Source: an uncultured Acidobacteriota bacterium (GTDB lineage: Bacteria > Acidobacteriota > Terriglobia > Bryobacterales > Bryobacteraceae). From it: a stretch of 64,000 bases of DNA. Shown piece after piece: positions 44,288 through 51,981 of the stretch (position 1 is its first letter; each line of letters starts with the position of its first letter). Both the position numbers and the translations under genes were made by a program. Where the stretch lies: positions 1-64,000 of the forward strand of contig CADEFT010000013.1 in assembly GCA_902826685.1 (NCBI GenBank), read 5' to 3'. A model generated the notes under the pieces. The model worked only from the letters and a program-made list of their open reading frames with translations. It made no database searches and had not been told where the DNA came from.

Positions 44288-45303
44288 CCCGGGAGCGGCG
44301 CCGCGCCTTCTACCGCGCCCCGGCCGGCGAGCCCCAGCACGATTTCGACTGGTTTGAGAACTGCGCCATTCCCCAGTCGCTGCAGTTCATGATCGACTGC
44401 CTGCCGGCCATTCGCAGCCTGTTGAGCGATGCGACGCTGCCGGAGCCGGTAACGGTGCTCGACGCCGGCACACGCTCGGGCGCGGGAGCCAATCTGCTCG
44501 CCTCGCTGCACCGCGTTCGCATGCTGGGCCCGCCGCTCCGCGTCGATGCGCTCGACATCATGCCCGAGTTCAAGACCTACGCCGATGCCGTCTATCCCGA
44601 CCTGCACGAGTTCGTCGTAGGCGATATTTTCCAGATCGACCGGCGCCGCGCCTGGGATCTGGTGATCTGCAGCCACACCATCGAACATCTGGCCGAGCCG
44701 CGGGCGTTCATTCTCGAGCTGCAGCGGCGGGCGAAGAAGTGGCTCCTGCTCTACGCCCCGTTCGAAGAGATGAAGCCGGATGGAGTGGAGCATCTGGTCC
44801 GCATCACGCGCGACTTCGTGCAATCGCTCGATCCCATCCGCTTCGACGTGTTTACCTCGCCCGGCTGGCAAAAGCCCGGCGAGCCCGACTCGAAAGTCGT
44901 CCTCTTCGTTCTGCCGGGCGTCGAGACTCTACGTCCCCCGCACTCGATGGCCGCCGTGAGAGCCGCGGCCGATACGCTTTGGGCCAAGAGCGATTTCGCG
45001 GGCGCCGTGAAAATGCTGGAACCGGTGGTGAAGCGCAACCCGCAGAACGCGCACGCGGCCTATTGCCTCGCTTTCAGCCTGTCGCTTAGCCGGCGTTATG
45101 CCGAAGCCATTCCTCACTACACCTTGTCGCTCGAAAATGGATTCGACGAGTTTTGGAATGTCTACAATCGCGGCTGCGCGTTTCTGAATCTGGCGCGTCT
45201 GCCGGAAGCGGTGCGCGACCTGCGCCGCGCCGCCGAGCTGAACCCCACGCCCGATGTGCTTGAAACATTAGCCGCCGCCACCGGCGTCAAAGCGCATTCC
45301 TGA
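44284..45303 (+). CDS. SAM-dependent methyltransferase with TPR tail
   Basis: The protein has 339 residues. The ATG overlaps the previous stop (ATGA). Residues about 50-200 are a class I methyltransferase: VTVLDAGTRSGAGANLL is motif I, VDALDIMPEF motif II, and WDLVICSHTIEHLAEP motif IV. Residues about 225-330 contain two to three TPR-like helix pairs (AKSDFAGAVKMLEPVVKRNP; RLPEAVRDLRRAAELNP). It may modify a glycan or lipid made with the upstream membrane transferase. Its 3' end overlaps convergent hpnD by 17 bases. Confidence 0.8.
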   Translation: MTRERRRAFYRAPAGEPQHDFDWFENCAIPQSLQFMIDCLPAIRSLLSDATLPEPVTVLDAGTRSGAGANLLASLHRVRMLGPPLRVDALDIMPEFKTYADAVYPDLHEFVVGDIFQIDRRRAWDLVICSHTIEHLAEPRAFILELQRRAKKWLLLYAPFEEMKPDGVEHLVRITRDFVQSLDPIRFDVFTSPGWQKPGEPDSKVVLFVLPGVETLRPPHSMAAVRAAADTLWAKSDFAGAVKMLEPVVKRNPQNAHAAYCLAFSLSLSRRYAEAIPHYTLSLENGFDEFWNVYNRGCAFLNLARLPEAVRDLRRAAELNPTPDVLETLAAATGVKAHS

Positions 45304-46126
45304 GAAGGATCCACAACTTGCGAGCCTTGGAAAGCGAGATGCGCTCGCGCAGCACCTCGTATCCGGAGGCTTCGATGCGTTCAAGCAACTGCGAGTAGGT
45401 CGCGATCAGAGCGCGCAGCATCGGCCTGCCGTCCCGATGCACCATCTCCACCAGCGGAGCCGATTCGTCGTAAAACCGCCGTGCGCGATGCGCCTGAAAC
45501 TCAAACAGCCGCCGCGTCTCATCCGTCAGACCAGGTCCGGCAAAAGAATCGGGATGGACGCCGAACAGCGAAAGATCCCCGGCCGGCAGGTAGACCCTGC
45601 CATTCGAATAATCCTCTTTCACATCGCGCAGGATGTTGGTGAGTTGAAACGCCACACCGCACTTTTCCGCCAGCGGCAGCGCCGCTGGATCGTCGAACCC
45701 AAGCACATGCACGACGGTGAGCCCTACCACCGAGGCCACCTGGTAGCAGTAGCGGTAGAGCTGCTCGAACGTTTCCACCGGCTGGAAATGGATGTCGCTC
45801 TTCACGCCGTCGATCATCGAATGGAAGTATTCGCGCGGAATCCGGTACCGCCGGGCGGTATCCTGAAACGCCGGCCACACTATGTGTTGCGGCGATCCGC
45901 CGTCCAGCGCCGACGCCATATCGCGGCGCCACTCGTCGAGTGCCGCCTCCGACTTCGCCCCCGGCTCATCGCTTAAATCGTCGCAGATGCGCATGAAGGC
46001 GTAGATGGCGCACATCGCGTCGCGCCGCGGCTTGTCGAGCAGAAGAAACGAATAGTAGAAATTCTTGGCGCGGTCGCGCGCCACCTGGCGGCACCAGGCG
46101 TAGGATTCGGCGGCGCCGGCGCTCAT
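45287..46126 (-). CDS. hpnD: Presqualene diphosphate synthase HpnD
   Basis: The protein has 279 residues, normal for HpnD. It has both Asp-rich motifs of trans-isoprenyl head-to-head synthases: MRICDDLSDE near 45 and QLTNILRDVKEDY near 165, with RVYLP after the second. HpnD condenses two farnesyl diphosphates to presqualene diphosphate. Its ATG overlaps the hpnC stop by four bases, consistent with joint action. It is the last gene of the minus-strand hopanoid run. Confidence 0.93.
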   Translation of the reverse strand: MSAGAAESYAWCRQVARDRAKNFYYSFLLLDKPRRDAMCAIYAFMRICDDLSDEPGAKSEAALDEWRRDMASALDGGSPQHIVWPAFQDTARRYRIPREYFHSMIDGVKSDIHFQPVETFEQLYRYCYQVASVVGLTVVHVLGFDDPAALPLAEKCGVAFQLTNILRDVKEDYSNGRVYLPAGDLSLFGVHPDSFAGPGLTDETRRLFEFQAHRARRFYDESAPLVEMVHRDGRPMLRALIATYSQLLERIEASGYEVLRERISLSKARKLWILLRNAL

Positions 46127-47061
46127 GCCGCCCGGGAAACCACGCGGAAGATTGTCTTGAGCAGCAGCGCCGCCCGCTCGGTTTTGGTGATAACCGGACG
46201 CGAAGCCAGCACATCGTAGTTCCGCGCGGCGATCTTTTGCAGGATCTTCATGCCGCCCTGGCTGAACAGCTCGATATCCACCGCCAGCCTGCGGTTGAGC
46301 GTGCGCGAAAGCGGCAGCCCCTTGCGGAACAGATCGTGAGCCACGCCCACAATCTCTTCCATCACCTTCTGAAACGCCGGATTGTAGCGGCGCCCGAAAA
46401 GCTCGGCCACCGTGTAGCCATGGCGCCGCATCACGTCGAGCGGAATGTAGACGCGATCCTTCCCGAGATCCACCGTGACGTCCTGCCAGAAATTGGCAAG
46501 CTGCAGCGCGGTGCAGGTATGGTCGGAAAGCGTCTGGCGCCCGGCGTCGCGATAGCCGCACAGATACAGCACCAGCCGCCCGACGGGATTCGCCGAGCCG
46601 CGGCAGTATCCATACAGCTCTTCGAAATTGGCGTAGCGGGTGACCGTCTGATCCTGGATGAACGCGCCGATCAGGTCCGAGAACGGCTCGCGTGGAATAT
46701 CGTGGCGGCGCACGGTGCCGTTCAGCGCCGTGAACACCGGATGCTTCACGCGTCCCGCATACATCGCCTCCAGTTCGCCGCGCCACCACCCGAGCAGACG
46801 CAGGCTGGTCTCGCCGCCGCCGGTTTCATCGCCCAGATCGTCGGCCCAGCGGCAGAACGAATAGATGTTGAAGAAATCCTGGTGCAGGCTCTTGGGTAGC
46901 AGGAAACTGACGACGTGGAAGTTTTCGTAGTGCGAAGTGGCGAGCCACCGGCAGTAGGCGAGCGAATCTTCGAGCGTCCACTCCGATTCCAATGCACGCC
47001 GGTCGCCGGCGAATTGTTCCGGCGCGAGGAATCGCGGATCTGGGCTCCCGGCCCGGCTCAT
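46123..47061 (-). CDS. hpnC: Hydroxysqualene synthase HpnC
   Basis: The protein has 312 residues with the squalene/phytoene-synthase fold. The first Asp-rich motif is in FCRWADDLGDE near residue 70 and the second in QLANFWQDVTVDLGKDRVYIP near 190. HpnC converts presqualene diphosphate to hydroxysqualene. It differs from HpnD by its longer N-terminus (LEDSLAYCRWLATSHYENF), as expected for the HpnC branch. The third enzyme, HpnE, is not in the window. The alcohol dehydrogenase upstream ends only a few bases before this gene. Confidence 0.93.
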   Translation of the reverse strand: MSRAGSPDPRFLAPEQFAGDRRALESEWTLEDSLAYCRWLATSHYENFHVVSFLLPKSLHQDFFNIYSFCRWADDLGDETGGGETSLRLLGWWRGELEAMYAGRVKHPVFTALNGTVRRHDIPREPFSDLIGAFIQDQTVTRYANFEELYGYCRGSANPVGRLVLYLCGYRDAGRQTLSDHTCTALQLANFWQDVTVDLGKDRVYIPLDVMRRHGYTVAELFGRRYNPAFQKVMEEIVGVAHDLFRKGLPLSRTLNRRLAVDIELFSQGGMKILQKIAARNYDVLASRPVITKTERAALLLKTIFRVVSRAA

Positions 47062-47064
47062 GGC

Positions 47065-48105
47065 TTAGGGGATGATCGCCGTCTTCATGTGGCCGTTGTG
47101 GCTCATGAGGTGGCGCAGGACTTCCAGCAGATTGGTAAGCGGTTCCTCGCGATTGACGAAGTCGCGCGCCGAGATGTCGCCGCGGCTGACCGAATCGAGA
47201 GCCTTGCGGATGTAGGCGGGCGTGTGATGGAAGCTCGCCTTGCAGGTGATTTCGGAGTAGTGCAGCAGGTTGGTATCGAGCGCCACGGCCGAATCGCTGG
47301 GGCAGCCGCCGAAAAAATTGACCGTGCCGCCGCGGCGCACCATGCGCGCCGCCATCTGCCATGTCTCGGGCGTGCCCACGGCCTCGATTGCCGCATCCAC
47401 GCCTCGGCCGGCGGTCAGATCCTTCACGGCCGCGATGTGATCCACCGGATCGGCGGTGCACAGCAACTCACTCGCGCCCATGCGCGCCGCGCGATCCAGC
47501 TGCGAGGGCCGCCGCCCCAGCGCGATCACCTTCGCCCCCAGCACTTTCGCCAGCCGTACGAACATCAGGCCGATGGGGCCCAGGCCGATCACGGCCACCG
47601 TTTCGAGCCCTCTCAGGTCGCAATCCTCAAGACCGCGCATCACGCAGGCCAACGGTTCAATCAGCGCCGCGTCCTGGTAGGAGACATGCGCTGGAATTGG
47701 ATACAGGTTCTTTTCGACAATGCGGCCCGGAATGCGGATGTACTGCGCATAAGCGCCGTTATTGAATAACAGATCTTCACAAAGATTCTCTTTGCCGCGA
47801 ATGCAATAGAAACATTTCCCGCAAGGCGCCGAATTTGCCGCCACCACACGGTCGCCGGCCTTGAAGCGGCGGACCTTCTCCCCCACGGCTACGATGTCAC
47901 CGGCAAGCTCATGACCGAAAAGAGCGGGCGGCACGATCATCCGCGCATGATAGCCACGGCGGAAAACCTTTACATCGGTACCGCAGGTCAGCGCGGCGCG
48001 AACTCTGACCAGCACGTCGTTCGGACCGATCTCGGGAACGGCAACCGATTCTATTTGCAGGTTTTCCCTGCCGTACAGAACGGCTGCGGTCATCTGTGTA
48101 TTCAC
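47065..48105 (-). CDS. Zinc-dependent alcohol dehydrogenase (MDR family) in the hopanoid operon
   Basis: The protein has 346 residues. The catalytic zinc site is formed by CGTD near 41 and FGHE near 63; the structural zinc lobe CGKCFYCIRGKENLC is complete; the NAD(P)-binding turn is GLGPIGLMFV near 170. It is most like the sorbitol/threonine-dehydrogenase-type MDR proteins that act on polyols or aldehydes. It overlaps the second dehydrogenase by four bases and lies between hpnG and hpnC. I infer a role in hopanoid side-chain reduction, or oxidation, but the substrate is not established. Confidence 0.85.
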   Translation of the reverse strand: MNTQMTAAVLYGRENLQIESVAVPEIGPNDVLVRVRAALTCGTDVKVFRRGYHARMIVPPALFGHELAGDIVAVGEKVRRFKAGDRVVAANSAPCGKCFYCIRGKENLCEDLLFNNGAYAQYIRIPGRIVEKNLYPIPAHVSYQDAALIEPLACVMRGLEDCDLRGLETVAVIGLGPIGLMFVRLAKVLGAKVIALGRRPSQLDRAARMGASELLCTADPVDHIAAVKDLTAGRGVDAAIEAVGTPETWQMAARMVRRGGTVNFFGGCPSDSAVALDTNLLHYSEITCKASFHHTPAYIRKALDSVSRGDISARDFVNREEPLTNLLEVLRHLMSHNGHMKTAIIP

Positions 48106-49199
48106 TGTGACGTCCTCTGGGGCTGAACAATTATTTTCAACGATTTGGCGTCCGGATGCAAAGCGAGCGCGATGCCGGCGCCGATCTCGTCCAGCGCGAT
48201 CCGATGCGAAATTAATTCCTCGACAGGCAAATCCCCGCTAAATACCAGTCTCGCAGATTCGGCTTGCAAATCAATATCGGCGCTATAGGCTCCGAACAGC
48301 GTGCGCTCGCCCGCGCAGATGTCGGCGCCGGAGATCTCCAGGCGCTCTTTGGGCGAGGTTTGGGCGAATAACAGAATGCGGCTCCCCGGGCGGCTCGCGC
48401 CTATCGCCTGCTCGATAATGCCGGGCGCCGAAGCCGCCACCAGTACGACATCGGCGCCCCGTCCTTCTGTTACCGCTTTTGCTTCGCCGGCCAGGTCTAC
48501 CGTGGGTGGATCGTAGGAGGCTTGCGCCCCGAAACGGACCGAAAGCTCCCGGCGGCGTTCGATGGTGTCGGTGGTCAGAATGCGCGCGCCGGTGCGGTGC
48601 ACCAGCATCGTGAAGATCAAGCCGATTGGCCCCTGGCCGAGCACCAGCACCAGTTCATCCGGCTTCGGAGCGGCCATCTCCACCGCCTTCAGACAGGTGT
48701 TTACCGGCTCCACCAGACAGGCGGCGTCCAGGGAAACTCCGCCGGGGATCTTCTCCACGCCCCGGCGCACGATCCAATCCATCACCCGGACATACTGGGA
48801 GAAACCGCCCCCGGCCGGCTCCCCGCCCGCGGTGATGCCGACTTTCTTGTAAACCGGGCATTGCGCATAGAGCCGGCGCGCGCAGTAGAAGCATTCGCCG
48901 CACGGCACGTGATGGAACGCCACCACCCGGTCGCCCGGTTGGAAGGCCGTTACACCCGCCCCCACCGCCGCCACGACGCCAGCGGTCTCATGCCCGAAAA
49001 TGCGCGGCGGCGCCAGCAGGTTGTACTCGATCTTCTTGAGGTCGGTGTGGCAGATGCCGCAAGACTCGACCCGCACCAGCAGTTCTCCCGGCCCGGGCAT
49101 GGGCGTGGGGACCGACTCGACGGCAATCGAGCTGTTGCCCTGATAAACCGCGGCCCGCATCGTGGCGGGAGGCGTCCCGTTAAATGTTCCAGCCGGCAA
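48102..49199 (-). CDS. Second zinc-dependent alcohol dehydrogenase (MDR family) in the hopanoid operon
   Basis: The protein has 365 residues from TTG 49199, chosen because AGGAG sits six bases upstream; ATG 49160 has no such site and would remove 13 residues. The catalytic zinc ligands are in CGICHTD and FGHE, the structural lobe CGECFYCARRLYAQC is complete, and the cofactor turn is GQGPIGLIF. It is a diverged paralogue of the next gene, not a recent copy. Its TTG start lies inside the end of hpnG, so it is co-translated with side-chain genes. The substrate is unknown. Confidence 0.85.
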   Translation of the reverse strand: MPAGTFNGTPPATMRAAVYQGNSSIAVESVPTPMPGPGELLVRVESCGICHTDLKKIEYNLLAPPRIFGHETAGVVAAVGAGVTAFQPGDRVVAFHHVPCGECFYCARRLYAQCPVYKKVGITAGGEPAGGGFSQYVRVMDWIVRRGVEKIPGGVSLDAACLVEPVNTCLKAVEMAAPKPDELVLVLGQGPIGLIFTMLVHRTGARILTTDTIERRRELSVRFGAQASYDPPTVDLAGEAKAVTEGRGADVVLVAASAPGIIEQAIGASRPGSRILLFAQTSPKERLEISGADICAGERTLFGAYSADIDLQAESARLVFSGDLPVEELISHRIALDEIGAGIALALHPDAKSLKIIVQPQRTSQ

Positions 49200-49881
49200 A
49201 AAAATCTCCTAGATTCGAAGCCGCCAAATGACAGTTCCGCCGCAAACGAAGCAGCGCCGGAATGCGCCGCCCCGGACGCGCCAGCACGGCCAGCGCGATG
49301 CGGCGGCGATCGAAACGGCCTTCGGCCGTGCGATACAGATTGAAATCGAGAGGCATCGCCTCCTGCGCTACGTCGCTGACGGCGCGGACGCAGAAAAACG
49401 GCAGGCGCGCTTTATGTGCCGCCTCGGCCAGACCGGCCGCTTCCATCTCCACGGCGCTGGCGCCGGAGGCGCGGCGCAATCCGGCCTTTTCGGCCACGCT
49501 GACGGCCACCCGGTCGACGCTCACCATCGATCCGGTTTCGGCGAGGCAGGGATCGGGAAGCGAAACCGCGATGCGGTGCGCCCCTCCGGCGTCGCACACT
49601 TCGGTAGCGGCCACAACGGCGCCCACGCCCAGCCGCGGATCGAGCCCGCCGCAGTATCCCGTGCTCACGACCGCGTCGTAAGGACCTTGCTCCATCGCCG
49701 TCCCAAAAGCCCGCAGCGCCAGATGCCGGCCCGGACCGTTCGACACCAGCGTGCACTCTTTTTCTTTCCAGATGCCGCGGGCGGCATATTCGATGGACCA
49801 ATCGAACTCGCGATAGCCTTCGAGCCTCGCCCGGATGCCGGCGAACTCCCCTTTCTCCGATGCTACGAAAAGTGCTCCCAC
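49180..49881 (-). CDS. hpnG: HpnG-like adenosylhopane nucleosidase/phosphorylase
   Basis: The protein has 233 residues from GTG 49881, four bases after the hpnA stop; longer open sequence upstream is antisense-like and lies in hpnA. It has the PNP/UDP phosphorylase-superfamily pattern: VSTGYCGGLDPRLGVGAVV near 90 and SAVEMEAAGLAEAAH near 160. In hopanoid synthesis HpnG removes adenine from adenosylhopane. Both position and length fit. Confidence 0.88.
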   Translation of the reverse strand: MGALFVASEKGEFAGIRARLEGYREFDWSIEYAARGIWKEKECTLVSNGPGRHLALRAFGTAMEQGPYDAVVSTGYCGGLDPRLGVGAVVAATEVCDAGGAHRIAVSLPDPCLAETGSMVSVDRVAVSVAEKAGLRRASGASAVEMEAAGLAEAAHKARLPFFCVRAVSDVAQEAMPLDFNLYRTAEGRFDRRRIALAVLARPGRRIPALLRLRRNCHLAASNLGDFFAGWNI

Positions 49882-49885
49882 GTCG

Positions 49886-50860
49886 TTATACGTACCCGTT
49901 GGCGCGAAACCAGTGGATGGCGCGGTCGAGCGCTCCTTCCACCGGCGCCGGCTCAAATCCCAGCTCGCGCCGCGCCTTTTCCTGTGAAACGAACATCTTC
50001 TTGCGCGCCATCCGCACCGCGTCGATCGGGGCGCGCGGCTCACCGCCGCCGATACTCGCCCAGGCGGTGCTGCATAGCCCCACACCGTAGGCGACGAAAT
50101 AGGGAATGCGGAAGTTCGGCGCGGCGAGGCCGCTCAGGCGGGCCAGCCGGTCCAGTATTTCCTTCAAACTCAGATTCAGGCAGCCGAGAATATACCGCTC
50201 TCCCGGCTTGCCGCGCTCGGCGGCCAGCACATGGCCGGCGGCCGTATCCCGAACGTCGATCAGATTCAGGCCGGTATCGAGATAGGCCGGCATCCGGCGC
50301 TTCAGAAAGTCGAGGATGATGCGGCCGGTCGGCGTCGGCTTGAAATCGTGATCGCCCACTGGCGCGGTGGGATTCACGATCACCACCGGATAGCCGCCGC
50401 GGGCGAACTCCACCGCCACCCGCTCAGCCAGGAACTTGGAGCGCTTGTAGGCTCCCGACATTTCCTCGAGACTCACCGGCATGCTTTCATCTCCGATGCC
50501 GCCGGGCGGTACGCCGATGCAGCCAACCGTCGAGGTGTAAACGAATTTGCCGATGCCTTCGTCGCGGGCGGCCTCGAGCAGGTTGCGCGTGCCGTCCACG
50601 TTCGACCGGTAAAGCTCGGAGGGATCCTTGGCCCACAAACGATAGTCGGCGGCCACATGAAAGACGGCCGAGCAGCCTCGCACGGCGCGCTGCAGCGATT
50701 CGCGGTCCCGAAGATCTCCGGTAACCGGCTCGGTGTCGAGTTCCCGGACACGGCTGCCTGGCCTGACCAGAGCCCGTACCTTTTCGCCCCGGCGCAACAA
50801 TTCACTGGCCACATGCCATCCAATGAAGCCCGTCACCCCCGTCACAAGAACCGGTCTCAC
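49886..50860 (-). CDS. hpnA: HpnA-like NAD-dependent sugar epimerase/dehydratase
   Basis: The protein has 324 residues and starts at GTG. It is an extended short-chain dehydrogenase with TGVTGFIG at 7-14 for NAD(P) binding and the YxxxK pair at Tyr138/Lys142 (AYKRSK). VNPTAPVGDHDFKPTPTG near 190 is typical of the hopanoid-associated HpnA group. Its exact reaction is not settled. It lies between hpnH and hpnG. Confidence 0.88.
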   Translation of the reverse strand: MRPVLVTGVTGFIGWHVASELLRRGEKVRALVRPGSRVRELDTEPVTGDLRDRESLQRAVRGCSAVFHVAADYRLWAKDPSELYRSNVDGTRNLLEAARDEGIGKFVYTSTVGCIGVPPGGIGDESMPVSLEEMSGAYKRSKFLAERVAVEFARGGYPVVIVNPTAPVGDHDFKPTPTGRIILDFLKRRMPAYLDTGLNLIDVRDTAAGHVLAAERGKPGERYILGCLNLSLKEILDRLARLSGLAAPNFRIPYFVAYGVGLCSTAWASIGGGEPRAPIDAVRMARKKMFVSQEKARRELGFEPAPVEGALDRAIHWFRANGYV

Positions 50861-50864
50861 GCCG

Positions 50865-51974
50865 CTACCGCAGCATCCAGGTCAACAGCCGGAACGAATC
50901 GGTCATTTTCGCATTGATGCCGAAGGCGGCCGAAGGTTCGAATCCGCAGTGCATCATGCAGTGCTCACACCGCGGATCGTTGCCGGGCCCGTAGTGGTTC
51001 CACGCCGTCTGAGTCATGAAATCCTCAAACGTACGGTAATGGGCGTCGGTGATGAGGTAGCAGGGGCCCTTCCAGCCCTTTACGTTGTAAGTGGGGTTGC
51101 CCCAGGCGGTGCAGGGCAGTTCCCGCTTTCCTTGCAGGAAATCCAGATACACGGGCGAAGTCTGCAGCGGATACTTTTCCACCAGCCGCTCAATGCCCTG
51201 AAACTTTTCCACGATATCGTCGCGGGTGAGGAAGATTTCGCGCGCGTCGACGGCCGAGTAGCCATAGCCCGGCGAAATCGTGTGGCCATCCACCTTGAAC
51301 CCGGAGAGATATTCGAACAACTGCTCGATCTCTTTCATGTCGGTCTCTTTGTAGACCGTGGTGTTGGTCACCACCTTGAACCCGGCGGCCTTGGCGGCCC
51401 TGATGCCTTCAATGGCCTGCTTGAACACGCCCTTGCGCTCGACGGCGAGATCGTGATTTTCTTCCAGGCCGTCCAGGTGCACGTTGAAGAAGAACAGATC
51501 GTGCGGCTTGAATTCCTTCAAGCGCTTGGCCAGGAACATGCCGTTGGTGCACAGGTAGCAGCTCTTGTCGCGATTCATGATGCCGTCGGCCAGCCCGCCG
51601 ATCTCCGGATACAGCAGCGGTTCGCCGCCGCAGATGGAAACCATCGGCGCGCCGCATTCATCCACCGCGTTCAAACACTGCTCGAGGCTCAGCTTTTCGG
51701 TAATGCTCGACTCGTACTCGCGAATGCGTCCGCAGCCGGTGCAAGTCAGGTTGCAGGTGTGCAGCGGCTCGAGCATCAACACCAGCGGAAAGCGCTTGTT
51801 GATCATCGGATGAGGGGCCGCCGCCGGATTCGTGCTCATCGTGTAGATGATCTTGAAGGGATTCGAGGCGCCGGTTTCGGCCGCCCGGTTCACCTGCCAC
51901 TCCGGACGGGGATTCCGTTTGCTTTTGGCAATGTAGGTGGCCAGTTTGGTGACCATGGCGAGGGGAAATCTCAT
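50865..51974 (-). CDS. hpnH: HpnH, adenosylhopane synthase (radical SAM)
   Basis: The protein has 369 residues. The radical-SAM cluster motif CNLTCTGC supplies Cys74, Cys78 and Cys81, followed by SICGGEPLLYP, the GGE motif that binds SAM. HpnH adds the 5'-deoxyadenosyl radical to diploptene to start the C35 side chain. The N-terminus is about 25-30 residues longer than I expect before RFPLVLMLEP. Several C-terminal Cys (CEHCMMHCGF) may hold another cluster or structural site. It begins eight bases after shc. Confidence 0.95.
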   Translation of the reverse strand: MRFPLAMVTKLATYIAKSKRNPRPEWQVNRAAETGASNPFKIIYTMSTNPAAAPHPMINKRFPLVLMLEPLHTCNLTCTGCGRIREYESSITEKLSLEQCLNAVDECGAPMVSICGGEPLLYPEIGGLADGIMNRDKSCYLCTNGMFLAKRLKEFKPHDLFFFNVHLDGLEENHDLAVERKGVFKQAIEGIRAAKAAGFKVVTNTTVYKETDMKEIEQLFEYLSGFKVDGHTISPGYGYSAVDAREIFLTRDDIVEKFQGIERLVEKYPLQTSPVYLDFLQGKRELPCTAWGNPTYNVKGWKGPCYLITDAHYRTFEDFMTQTAWNHYGPGNDPRCEHCMMHCGFEPSAAFGINAKMTDSFRLLTWMLR

Positions 51975-51981
51975 CGGTTCC

